DNA of 64,000 nucleotides from Metaphire vulgaris (lineage: Eukaryota > Annelida > Clitellata > Crassiclitellata > Megascolecidae), in the NCBI GenBank assembly GCA_018105865.1, contig CM030845.1, forward strand, positions 13,081,390 to 13,145,389, written 5' to 3'. Every line of letters begins with the position of its first letter. Positions within the stretch are counted from its first letter, which is position 1. The translations under genes were made by a program, and so were the position numbers. Shown in pieces: positions 21,993 through 37,380 of the stretch. The notes beneath the pieces were generated by a model. The model ran no database searches. It was not told where the DNA came from and saw nothing but the letters and a program-made list of their open reading frames with translations.

Positions 21993-22310
21993 AGACTATT
22001 GTTTCCCAAACTGTGGGTCGCGACCCAGAAGTGGGTCGCAAGGTTCAGTCTAATGGGTCGCGGGGTCACGGGGTGGCGCGAAATTAGACTCAAAGTGTCA
22101 TTTTCTAACCAGTACCACAAAGTCACGAGCCTTGAAAGTTGCAGTAGGCTTACTGTACTGTTGGTTTAAAGAAATTTATATGCCTCCATACAAGGCTTAT
22201 ATTAAAATTAGTGTTTTATCCCATTTTAGGTAAAAATAAGTTTGCAGAGTCGCGTCATGTTACAAAGCCGCTTAAGTGGTCGCAGCTTCATACAGTTTGG
22301 GAAAGCATAG
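21993..22310. mobile_element. Degenerate hAT-like element
   Basis: Left segment CTATTGTTTCCCAAACTGTG then GGTCGCGACCC; the reverse complement of the right segment reads CTATGCTTTCCCAAACTGTA. The TTTCCCAAACTG-GGTCGCGACC pattern is typical of hAT termini related to the SPIN-like family but distinct from it. No clean 8-bp duplication was found. Confidence 0.55.
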
Positions 22311-22739
22311 GTCCTCCGGGTCCTGTACTCCTGTAGTACTTTTAAATTTAATCTTATTTCGCAATAATAGCTCAAGCAAAGCGCATTCCATTTTGCTGTG
22401 AAACTCCACAATACGGAGTCAGTGGAATAGCTGTTCTAAATGTCGATCCCCTTGCGGTTAAGCGAATATGCCATATATTCATAGGATTTTTAGGACGCGT
22501 AAGAGAGGTATGTTTCTGGCAATATTTTAAAGATATATTTTTCAAGAAATCTCAATATCTTATTCTCTCCTTTCGTCTTATTAGGCACAAAATATGAATA
22601 GTAATCTGCCTAATCTATTTGCCATATTTTCTTTCGAATTGAATCAGAGCTTTTGTTTTGCCATTTATTAAAAACTCAGAACTCTTTCAGCTAACGTTCG
22701 CCAGATGGCCTAATGCATTAAAAATATTACATGCTATGC

Positions 22740-23187
22740 TTAAGAAGAAATATTGACAGAAGAACAGGCAGGTTTCAGAATGGGTAAGAGTACAATTGAT
22801 CAAATACATACGATCAGAAGGATAGCTAGTAGAAAAATATTGTGAAACAAATAAGAAAATATACCACAATTTCATTGACTTCAAACAAGCATTTGACAGC
22901 ATACAACATGAAGAATTATGGTAAGCACTGAAACACTGCGGTATTCCAGAGAAGCTGGTAAATCTCATAAAAAATGTATACAGTAAAACAATGAGCAGAG
23001 TGAAAATTAATGGGGAACTAACAGACTGGTTTGAGATAACAATTGGAACGAGACAAGGATGTGGCTTATCTCCACTGCTATTCAATATAATACTAGATGT
23101 GGTAATGCAAAATGCAGAACAAAACACAAAAGAAGAAGATGCTGGAGTAAAAGTATATGGACAAATAATAAATAATTTAAGGTTTGC
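22740..23187 (+). pseudogene. RTE-like reverse transcriptase fragment
   Basis: Recognisable RT blocks in order: LTEEQAGFRMGKSTIDQIHT, then FIDFKQAFDSIQHEELW (about 22872-22920), then the long frame from 22991 with IGTRQGCGLSPLLFNIILD and AGVKVYGQIINNLRFA. The family normally continues with DD (the F/YADD catalytic pair). Here the homology stops exactly after RFA, near 23187, and unrelated sequence follows. Stops and frameshifts separate the first blocks. It lacks the endonuclease, the catalytic aspartates and the C-terminus. It lies tail-to-tail with KATNA1. Confidence 0.8.
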
Positions 23188-23632
23188 AAATGCCCATCTG
23201 AAAACCTTAAATCCATTATTGACTCAGTGATTCAGCACAACGCATTTTATGCACACCATGAAAACCTGCCTCTTGCCATGATCACTGATAGCAGACAGCA
23301 CAGAGAACTCGGACTAAGATTTATATTGCAAGCTCGGGTTAGTAAAAAGCCCAAGGGAGGAGTTTGTTTCAAGTTATTAACTTTGAAACCAACGACTATA
23401 TTGACTAAATTGACTGAAAAGAATTACAGAGCCCAATTTGACTAATCATATAACAGGTGATGATCTTAAACTGCCCATACATAACATGGAGGTTCCAGTT
23501 ATCACATATCCTTGTTTTCCATGTCACACACAAGTGGTGGAACATTGTATCAAGGCTGTTACTGAGTCAGTGATTGCAGTAGTAGTAGAACAGGCAAGAG
23601 ATGGATTCATTCGTGCACATAACGCCACTTGA
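23188..23632 (+). pseudogene. Transposon-associated ORF remnant of unknown family
   Basis: Two overlapping plus-strand frames (23220-23445 and 23438-23632) appear to be one frameshifted protein. Recognisable stretches are HHENLPLAMITDSRQHRELG, FPCHTQVVEHCIKAVTES and ARDGFIRAH. I recall a repetitive eukaryotic family with the motif CHTQ-VE---K-VTEA--...ARDGFI, usually annotated only as uncharacterised and found in many copies, but I cannot name its transposon class. It begins at the breakpoint of the RT fragment. Confidence 0.5.
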
Positions 23633-24432
23633 AAGATCATGCCAGTTTTAAAAACGAAGAGTGATTATTGCACATGATAAATTTCTGATGAAAGTTAGTC
23701 GACAATTGTTGATCAATTACTGAAGACTTAGTTTCATTTAATACTTTTACCAATAATTATTCTAAATGGTTAATAACAACCTGTTGCAAATTGTATCAAT
23801 CAGAATTTTGTTAGTTTTGTCTGTTTCAAAATGCTTAGACCGAATTCCGTTATTACAAATAAATTAATTAAACACTAAATAAAGTGTGCTTTGTTGGAAA
23901 TGTTGAAACATTATAACTTGCTGAATAAAACAAATTTTTAAATGAAAATACAATTGCTGTGCAAAATCCTATAATTTCATGCATTGAAAAGATTCGCAGC
24001 TTGGTAGGTGGCAGAAGATCCTCTCAGATTTAGCCCAAATTTCACACGCAACATACAGGAGGCTAAAGATAACTTTTTATAGATTGTGCATTTTTAAATT
24101 CCAAAATTCATTACAAAACCTTCATTTTCACTCCACCCTATTGGACACCCCTTGGCTCAAACTTGGAGATGTCCTGACACCCCAACACCCCCATGATCGC
24201 CACCTATGATTCCAGATAATTTAGCATCAGCAGATCATTTATATTCACAAAAGAACTTGTACATATAGGAAAATCTGCACTTTCACTGAATTTAAAAACA
24301 CATCTTAAACTGATAGGACAAGAAGTACTAATTAACACTAGAAAGTCATTCACAAGCAGCTACAGATGTTTCAACTAGAGCTGATAATAACAGGAAAAAA
24401 GCCACTCGAGTTTCTTCTTAATCCATCGTCCA
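23633..24432. other. Probable 3' flank/3'UTR of KATNA1
   Basis: AT-rich sequence downstream (on the minus strand) of the katanin stop codon. The minus strand has ATTAAA-type hexamers, for example near 23740, but none clearly marks the cleavage site. No other gene is recognised. Confidence 0.35.
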
Positions 24433-30556
<6,124 letters not shown>

Positions 30557-30884
30557 GTCTAAAATTTTCTGTGAAACACAGCAACATTGAGAGCTAAATA
30601 AAGCAGAAATGTCACAGTCACACAGTTCATAACTGCATAAAATGGCATTTATTTTACCAAAAAGGTTATTATAACAAGCACTGATATGGATTTAAATGTG
30701 AAAATATATAATTACTTCTGCAGTCTTAATAGTGCCAGTATATGCGTAACTGTGCAACTGCATAAGGATAAAGTGCATAACCAATTGTGTGCAACTTTTG
30801 ATGCATAAACAGGTAAAATGCATTAAAAAGCAGCACAATTGCATCTGAAATCAGACAAAAACTAACACTATAAATAAACAACTA

Positions 30885-31086
30885 CAGTAAAACTTCGTCA
30901 TAATGTACTCAGCGGATCTGTAGAATTTAGTACATTATATCCAAGGTACATTATATCCAATTACATCCAATACGATAGCACATCACATGGGACCATGCAT
31001 TGCTGTACATTACAACCAAGTATACGTGCTGTACATTACAACTAAGTATACGTTATAACCGAGTCTGTTATAACAAAGTTCTACTG
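30885..31086. mobile_element. Pogo/Tigger-like MITE
   Basis: Left end CAGTAAAACTTCGTCATAAT, right end GTTATAACAAAGTTCTACTG: inverted termini of the pogo/Tigger type. The left flank is TA; the right flank is CA, so the TA duplication is not intact. The interior repeats TGTACATTACAACCAAGTATA with slight variation. It lies upstream of the KATNA1 start, possibly within a 5'UTR intron. Confidence 0.65.
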
Positions 31087-32064
31087 CAAATGCACATGAT
31101 ATAGAAGTCTTAATTGGTGATAAATCCAACAACAAAGACCAAACAATTCCAAGTTATTTGGCGGCTATTAATCTTACCAACATAATTTTATAAAATAATA
31201 ATTTTGTAATTTTATTGTGAAATCTCTTGTTATCAAATGTTCTGGGTGGTTAGGCATGAATTTTAAAAATAAGTTTAGCCTAACTGCAAAATGTTATAAA
31301 TTAACAGATTTGTCTCAACTTTTGGTAAAACAATTTAATTTGCACTATGCAGGCTGATCAAATCATGGATAATCAACATGATCATGTGTGAAAGAAATGC
31401 AAATATTTAAAAATAAGTAATGAACTGTGAAACTCTAACTTTGAACTATCAGTCATAATTTTTACCTACACACTTACACAGGAGATTGATAGATATGCAG
31501 GTATCCATATGTCTACTGGTATGGAGTTGACATTAACAAGATTTGTGTAGCATTTTAGGCTGATGCCTGGTGCATTATTGTTAAAACTAGAGGAGCACCG
31601 ATAATCTGCAGATGATTGGTATCTGCCATTTAACAATAATTGGCATTAGCCCATAATAAGTCAATGCCATGGGTGTTCACACATTGGGGCAAGAGGGTCA
31701 CTTGCTCCCTCAAAAATACAAATCTATTTTTTAAACTAACTATATTTTGGCTTTCAACCAATATTTTCCCACTAAAACACTACATAAAGTATAAATACAG
31801 TACCTGATATTGTTTGGACCTTACCTGGCATTCTGGCAATCTTTTAAAATTGTCAAATTTGCATTTGAAAACCTTGTTAAAATATTAACCATGACCATCG
31901 TGCTTTGCCCCCTTGAAAAATGTTTGTGGGTGCTACTGGCCAATTCCAATTATAGGCCAATTAATGTACAACTATTTAGACTACAATTATTAAGAAAGCA
32001 GAGCAGCAGAAACAAGTAAAAGTTGAGTGGCGAGAGGTTGCATAACCCTCAATTCACTAACTTC
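31087..32064. other. Upstream flank of KATNA1, nothing recognised
   Basis: AT-rich sequence. On the minus strand CCAG|GTAAGG near 31825 would make a good donor for a non-coding first exon, but nothing else supports it. Confidence 0.3.
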
Positions 32065-32072
32065 GCTGCAAC

Positions 32073-32346
32073 CAGTGGCGTAGCCAATGAGGGGTTTGGG
32101 GGGTTAAAATTTCCCTTGGCTGCTGAAAACAAAATGTTTTAAAAGAGTTTCTAAGCATTTTTAATTTTTTGACGTGACTTTGGTGGTCAAAATCCTCCTT
32201 GGCTATAAGATGTAACAGTGTTTTTTTGCTTGTCAGGGGAAAATAGTGGTGATAACCTTATTTTGGTTGTCAAGATTTTTCCAAAGTTGGTCACGGTCAA
32301 AACCAAAATCCAAAACCCCCTTCCGGAAATACTGGCTATGTCACTG
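32073..32346. mobile_element. hAT-type MITE, CAGTGGCGTAGCC family
   Basis: Begins CAGTGGCGTAGCCAATG and ends ACTGGCTATGTCACTG. The octamer gctgcaac is duplicated exactly at 32065-32072 and 32347-32354. It contains TTTTTTTGCTTGTCAGG and AAAGTTGGTCACGGTC, shared with the copies at 5740, 11488 and 63340. Confidence 0.92.
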
Positions 32347-32794
32347 GCTGCAACTAGTGCGTACTAAGTGGTAAGAGAAATGTTTGTGACAAGACTTCTC
32401 CTGATCCATCAACCCAGGGTAGTGCTGACGCTCTAATAGCTATAGTATAGCATAGTTAGCTGTTGAGACAACTAATTCTGTGCGTCTCAGATATCAGTGC
32501 TGTCCTCTAGCTCTTTTAATAGCTAAATCTCGATGTGTTCAATCAAAATTAGTCTCTTTGAAAGTACTAGAAGAAAACCGAGAAAAGTGCTTCATTTACC
32601 AGTAACAACCAACTATTTATCCAAGCGCTATTGCAATTAACACTTAACTAAAGTTCTATAGAAAATCTCTAACAGCAAACTTAGAAATGCCGTAATTTTC
32701 GTAAAAACTGCAAGATTTTCAAACGCCATTTTTCGGAAAATGTTCACTTAAAATGTTCTTATAATCCTCATAATATATTTTTAAAAACCAAAGG

Positions 32795-33015
32795 AAAAGC
32801 GTCGTCCTACATTGGAATGTGGCTGATTTGACGGCGACACAACGCAAACCACAAAAGCCAACGAGACTCTGAGTCGTCGTCTAACAGTGAGATCGAAAAA
32901 GCCGTCGATGAGAGCAACGAACAAATAAGAATCCAATTTAAAGAACTTAAAACGGAATTTAAAACGAAATTGAACGAAAAATAATTGTACGCATCCCACG
33001 ACAACGGCGACAACA
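32795..33015 (-). promoter_or_regulatory. Candidate KATNA1 promoter / CpG-containing block
   Basis: A short CpG-containing block (GCGTCGTCC, GGCGACACAACGC, GAGTCGTCGTC, GCCGTCGATG) stands out from the CpG-poor surroundings about 2.3 kb upstream of the katanin ATG. An invertebrate promoter that escaped methylation would look like this. No TATA box or start site can be assigned, and this is inference from composition and position only. Confidence 0.35.
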
Positions 33016-33116
33016 TATGTCCCTAGAGGCGACAAGCTCAAGTAAGTAAGTAAAACAAAATGTTCATTCACTGAAAAGAATCCGAGTCATTGATCTTTCG
33101 GATCTCTGACTGAAGG

Positions 33117-33574
33117 CAGTGGGCAGTGGCGTATTTAGGATTTTGGTAAGGGGGCCAGACACTTTCGACCTGACAAGTTACAACTTTGGAAAAAAGTTGA
33201 CGACCTTTATTTTATTTTATTTTTTTTGCTTGACATCAAGACCAAAGCCCAAATGGCCCAATGGTAAATACGCCACTGGCAGTGGGTAGCCAGGATTTTC
33301 CGAAAAGGGGTAACGAGCAACCATTCCCGACTTCAAATATCCTGACAAGCGAAAAAAGGTCATCACCTATTATTTTGCTTGGTTAAGTTAGTTACAATAT
33401 AGCTATATGAGCGCGCGGAGAGCCCTCTGTACAACTATATTCATATTTGTTGCTTCTTTTTGTCACCTTAAACCCGATTTTGTCGCCCCTCCACCTGCAG
33501 AATAATAATACGCAATAAAAAAATTTAGGGGTCGATCAGCCAGAGGATTTTAACCTCCTTTGACTACGCTACTG
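33117..33574. mobile_element. hAT-type MITE (outer), interrupted
   Basis: The octamer actgaagg is duplicated exactly at 33109-33116 and 33575-33582. The left terminus is split: its first bases CAGTGGG (33117-33123) are separated from GTAGCCAGGATTTTCC by another hAT-type element. The right end is TGACTACGCTACTG. It contains CCTGACAAGCGAAAAAAGG at 33341. Confidence 0.85.
33124..33278. mobile_element. hAT-type MITE nested in a terminal repeat
   Basis: Begins CAGTGGCGTATTTAGGATTT and ends AAATACGCCACTG. The octamer gcagtggg is duplicated exactly at 33116-33123 and 33279-33286. The duplicated target is the start of the outer element's terminal repeat, so it inserted seven bases inside that end. 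Confidence 0.9.
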
Positions 33575-33818
33575 ACTGAAGGTCATTCGAGAGACCGTCA
33601 GAGACGAGATGCAGTGTTATCGCTTAGTATTTTAAAAGTAAAAATATTGGTTTTATTTTTAGAATCAGGGACGTCATTTGGGGGGGGGGCAGGGGGGAGG
33701 GGGCATTTCCCCCCTGATTTTTAGGGAAAAAATTTTTTCGCCAGCGTTTGTGTTATTTAGTTTTTACATGCCCTATATATAGGAGTGCTTGATATCGAGT
33801 AATCTGAAGTAACTAATC

Positions 33819-35362
33819 CAGTGGCGTAACCACGCCCGGGCAATTACGGGCAATGCCCGGGTTACTTTGCTTTCTGCCCGAGTTGAAAAATTTCTGCCCG
33901 GGTTGACAAAATATAAAAATTATGTCTTTATTATTTGGATTTGCTTACTTTTGCACTGCCGTGTACGTCATTGAATACTATTCTAATAGTCTAAAACTAA
34001 AGTATCTGGAATACGTGTCTCACAGGTTACAGGTATCAGTTAGAAGTTCAGTAATTACTACAGTCATTTTGCTTGGCAAGTATATGTATCTGCGTGATAT
34101 ATCGAATTTTAGTTATGGCGGTAATCGCCTGTCCCTATGGACCATTCATTTCCTATGCATCTTCCTCTACCGAAGTGAACGCTATCTACAGCGTAATGTG
34201 ATAATTGGCGATCTGGCGATGGGTGAAGATTTATGAATGCCGACTGATACCAGGGATAGCTGAAGTAGCTTTGACCTGTGCGCTCGAAAGACCCTCGTCG
34301 GGTCGGGTGGCGTCGACCCGCCTTATAGGAGAAAATTGGCAGCTGCTTTGAGATATTTGACCTTTTTGACCCGAGAGGTACTCCGATTTCCCTGTGTATC
34401 TGGTCTGAAACGGGAAGGTCAGCACTGGGCAACAAGGCATTCCTAAAATTCCTAATTTCCTTTGTATAATATCAGAGCAGGTGGGTCACCGTGGGCGTGC
34501 TTTAAGAGTTGACGCTTATTACAGTTCGCGCCAAGAGTAAATTTATTGTTTTACTCACAATTTCGAGTATAGTCATATTTTTGAAAGGCATAGTTTCACG
34601 GACACAGCGTCTGGATTGTAAAAGTTGCCTGCGTTTGGATTTCTCAAGAATTCTAAAGAGCTGAACATAACTGACTTATGCTTAGAAACATCAGATGACG
34701 TATGCCAAACTCTTCGTCGAGTGCAACTAGTCATCATTGCCAGACACTTGCCAGACAGTTAAAATATCGGCGTCGTTGCGAACTCTACTGTAGAAATGAA
34801 CAGAATAAACAGTCTCAGCCTCTGAATAAAAGCCCAGAGGACAGTTCCTGAGAACTAGATAACAGTGTAGCCTAAATTGCATACATACCCATGGAAATAT
34901 TTTGGAGCCAAGAAATCAGCCAAACGTCGTTTCCAAAGTTACTATATTGCAGAATTTCCATGGTTGGCTAATTCTGTTCAGCAGGATGCTGCGTATTGCT
35001 TCTATTGTCGTTACCAGAGCAAAGAAAGCTCACCATTTGGTGAACCTGATCGGCAGCACGCAACGGATCAAAGGTAGGGGTCTATGGATTCACTCTTTAA
35101 AAGTCATCTTCTGAGCAATTGCGTTGCCTCGTGAAATGGGATCAGTTTAAAATCCTCGTGTTAATTTTAAGAAATATTTTATCGAGTGCCTGTCCATAAA
35201 TTACGTAAACAAAAGAGGCAAGGGTTTGAAAAGTGTGACAACTGTTGATAAGGCGGAAAGGGGGTGGATTAAAATTCGCACAAAAAAATTGCTTACGTAA
35301 TTTATGGACAGCCCATGGTCAGCTGCCCGGGTTACATCATTTTGACTCTGGTTACGCCACTG
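33819..35362. mobile_element. hAT element with zinc-finger transposase remnant
   Basis: Begins CAGTGGCGTAACCACGCCCG and ends CTCTGGTTACGCCACTG, with aactaatc duplicated exactly at 33811-33818 and 35363-35370. At 1.54 kb it is the longest member of the CAGTGGCGTAGCC group. The plus frame at 34877-35077 reads RRFQSYYIAEFPWLANSVQQ then DAAYCFYCRYQ, the pattern of the TTF-type zinc finger at the N-terminus of hAT/ZMYM1-like transposases. The catalytic core is missing. A small Harbinger-like element is nested at 35187-35313. Confidence 0.88.
35187..35313. mobile_element. Small Harbinger-like MITE
   Basis: Left GCCTGTCCATAAATTACGTA, right TTACGTAATTTATGGACAGC: near-perfect inverted ends of the same type as 12250-12826, inside the hAT element at 33819-35362. 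Flanking duplication is unclear. Confidence 0.65.
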
Positions 35363-35370
35363 AACTAATC

Positions 35371-36300
35371 GTAAAAAATGACTGACGAGCAAAAAAAAGG
35401 TCGTCAACTTTTTCGCAAACTTGTAACTTGTCAGGCTGTGAAAGTGTTTTGCCCCCCTGAAAAACAGTGAAATGACGTCTCTGTTTAGAATAAGATGGTT
35501 TACTCGGTTAAATTGATTGCAGCATTTTTATTAGACAATCCAGATTGTCACCTTCATATTTATGACCAGATTATTGTAAAATGGACATTTACAGGACGAC
35601 TGCTTAATTGTAATATAGTGGTGTTTTGAAGGGTTCCAATTGGAGATCTATAATTTCAGTTTCTTAGTGCAGAAAGTTAATAAAATTTAGAATTATCTGT
35701 GCATTAAGTTTTTCGACTGCATATTTGCATGGCAGCATTGCTGCACATGTCTTGAAATAATTTGCCTTGTAAATGAGCCAATTTGCATGATGTTGTCAAT
35801 TTATGTCGTGCAATGAACCGTCTTTATTGCCGGTCTAAGGTTCTGCAATAAACTGCGATTGTTGTACTGTTTTATAAATAGATTTGCTAATCAACGCTTC
35901 AATAAAAAAAATTACAAATATATGCTGTATGAACAAAATGTCAATAATGTTTGATGACGATGCAATAACCTTACAAGTAAAAGTATAATTTTTACTCAGT
36001 TGTCTATTACAGTTGCTATAATGTGATCTGTAAATTTGCAGCTTTAAAGGAAGCTTATTATAATTAATTTCCACCATCTAGATACCTAATACTGCAGGCC
36101 AGAAACACCAAATATTTTCAGTACATTTGATTCTTGACAGAGTTCAGCTGTCACCCTCGCACGCAGCTGTCAGAGACACCCAGTATTTAAACTAAAGTTT
36201 TCATGTTTTTCATTTCTTTTTGAGTTTACTGCTTATGTTAGAGTATTATATATTTGGTGTCTTTAATATCAACTGCCCAACAAGCGTTCGGCGTTCTGCA
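35371..36300. other. Intergenic, nothing recognised
   Basis: AT-rich. Apart from one motif copy (TGACGAGCAAAAAAAAGG at 35381) no transposon boundary is evident. At its end, ACTTACCG|GTAAGTAG near 36308 would be a strong donor for a non-coding first exon of the downstream FBXL4-like/BTB gene; this is speculative. Confidence 0.35.
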
Positions 36301-36410
36301 CTTACCGGTAAGTAGAGTTTATATTCTATTTCCTTTATATCTGAATTTTTGCTCTTTAAGAATGGTGGTAGGCTAATTTAGCATAAACCTTGATTTTCAG
36401 TTGTGCACTT

Positions 36411-36411
<1 letters not shown>

Positions 36412-36456
<45 letters not shown>

Positions 36457-36530
36457 TAATAATAATAATAATAATAATAATAATTATTATTATTATTATT
36501 ATATAAATAATAAATAATAATAATAAATAA
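36412..36530. repeat. (AAT)n/(ATT)n microsatellite
   Basis: Alternating (AAT)n and (ATT)n blocks of about 120 bp. No adjacent LINE body is recognised. Confidence 0.9.
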
Positions 36531-36638
36531 CCAGCCCTGGTCAGAGCAACCTGCATTATTTGCATCTTTAGTTGCAGCACTCTTTTGTAAATGCAGCATT
36601 CAATAAGAGTCTGCTGCATCAAAGTGTGACCTTGTACT

Positions 36639-36829
36639 CAGTGGCGGCTCTAGGATTTGGCAAGTGGGGGCCTTTGGGGGCAACGTCTAATCATGGGGGC
36701 CAACCATTTGTTGTTTAATGTATGTAGCATTAAGTATAGGGTCCCAACTGGGGGGGCCACTGGGGAGGGGCCAGGCTCTCAATAGGGGGGCACGGGCCCC
36801 CCCTGGCCCTCCCGGTGGAGCCGCCACTG
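36639..36829. mobile_element. hAT-type MITE, CAGTGGCGGCTCT family
   Basis: Begins CAGTGGCGGCTCTAGGATTT and ends GGTGGAGCCGCCACTG. The octamer cttgtact is duplicated exactly at 36631-36638 and 36830-36837. By eye it is nearly identical to 18818-19004. Confidence 0.94.
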
Positions 36830-36948
36830 CTTGTACTAGGAGATCAATCATGTGAGTCTGCATGATGTAAGATATTGTACATGTCTGTTTTATGGTATTT
36901 ATGACTTTAACCATTAACAAAAATTTTAGCAGTCTCACAATGCACTGA

Positions 36949-37054
<106 letters not shown>

Positions 37055-37380
37055 GATTGTATATGTCACTTTGATTTTCCAGGTAAATTTAGACCTTAGC
37101 TTATATCATGAAGGTTAAACATACATTTTCTTTCAATTTCAGAATGGTGCAAAAATTGTGAGGGTCTGCTAATCAGTGATGGGAAATTCACCTGTTAGAT
37201 TAGAATGGTTCATACAGACATAATTTTTCATTTATGGTTTTTTGTAGAACAGAGATAAGACCTTTCTCTCTCAATCTTTTGTGATGTAATTTCTTGAATT
37301 TTGGCCAAGATTACTGTATTTTCGTTTTGTGTCTAGGATTACTTCATCGGACCTTAGTCTCATTCTAACTGTGTAGAAAG

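Noticed and set aside
32781..33071. Minus-strand frame of 96 codons with hydrophobic stretches
   Set aside because: No start context, domain or splice support; it overlaps the presumed KATNA1 promoter block and is probably chance.
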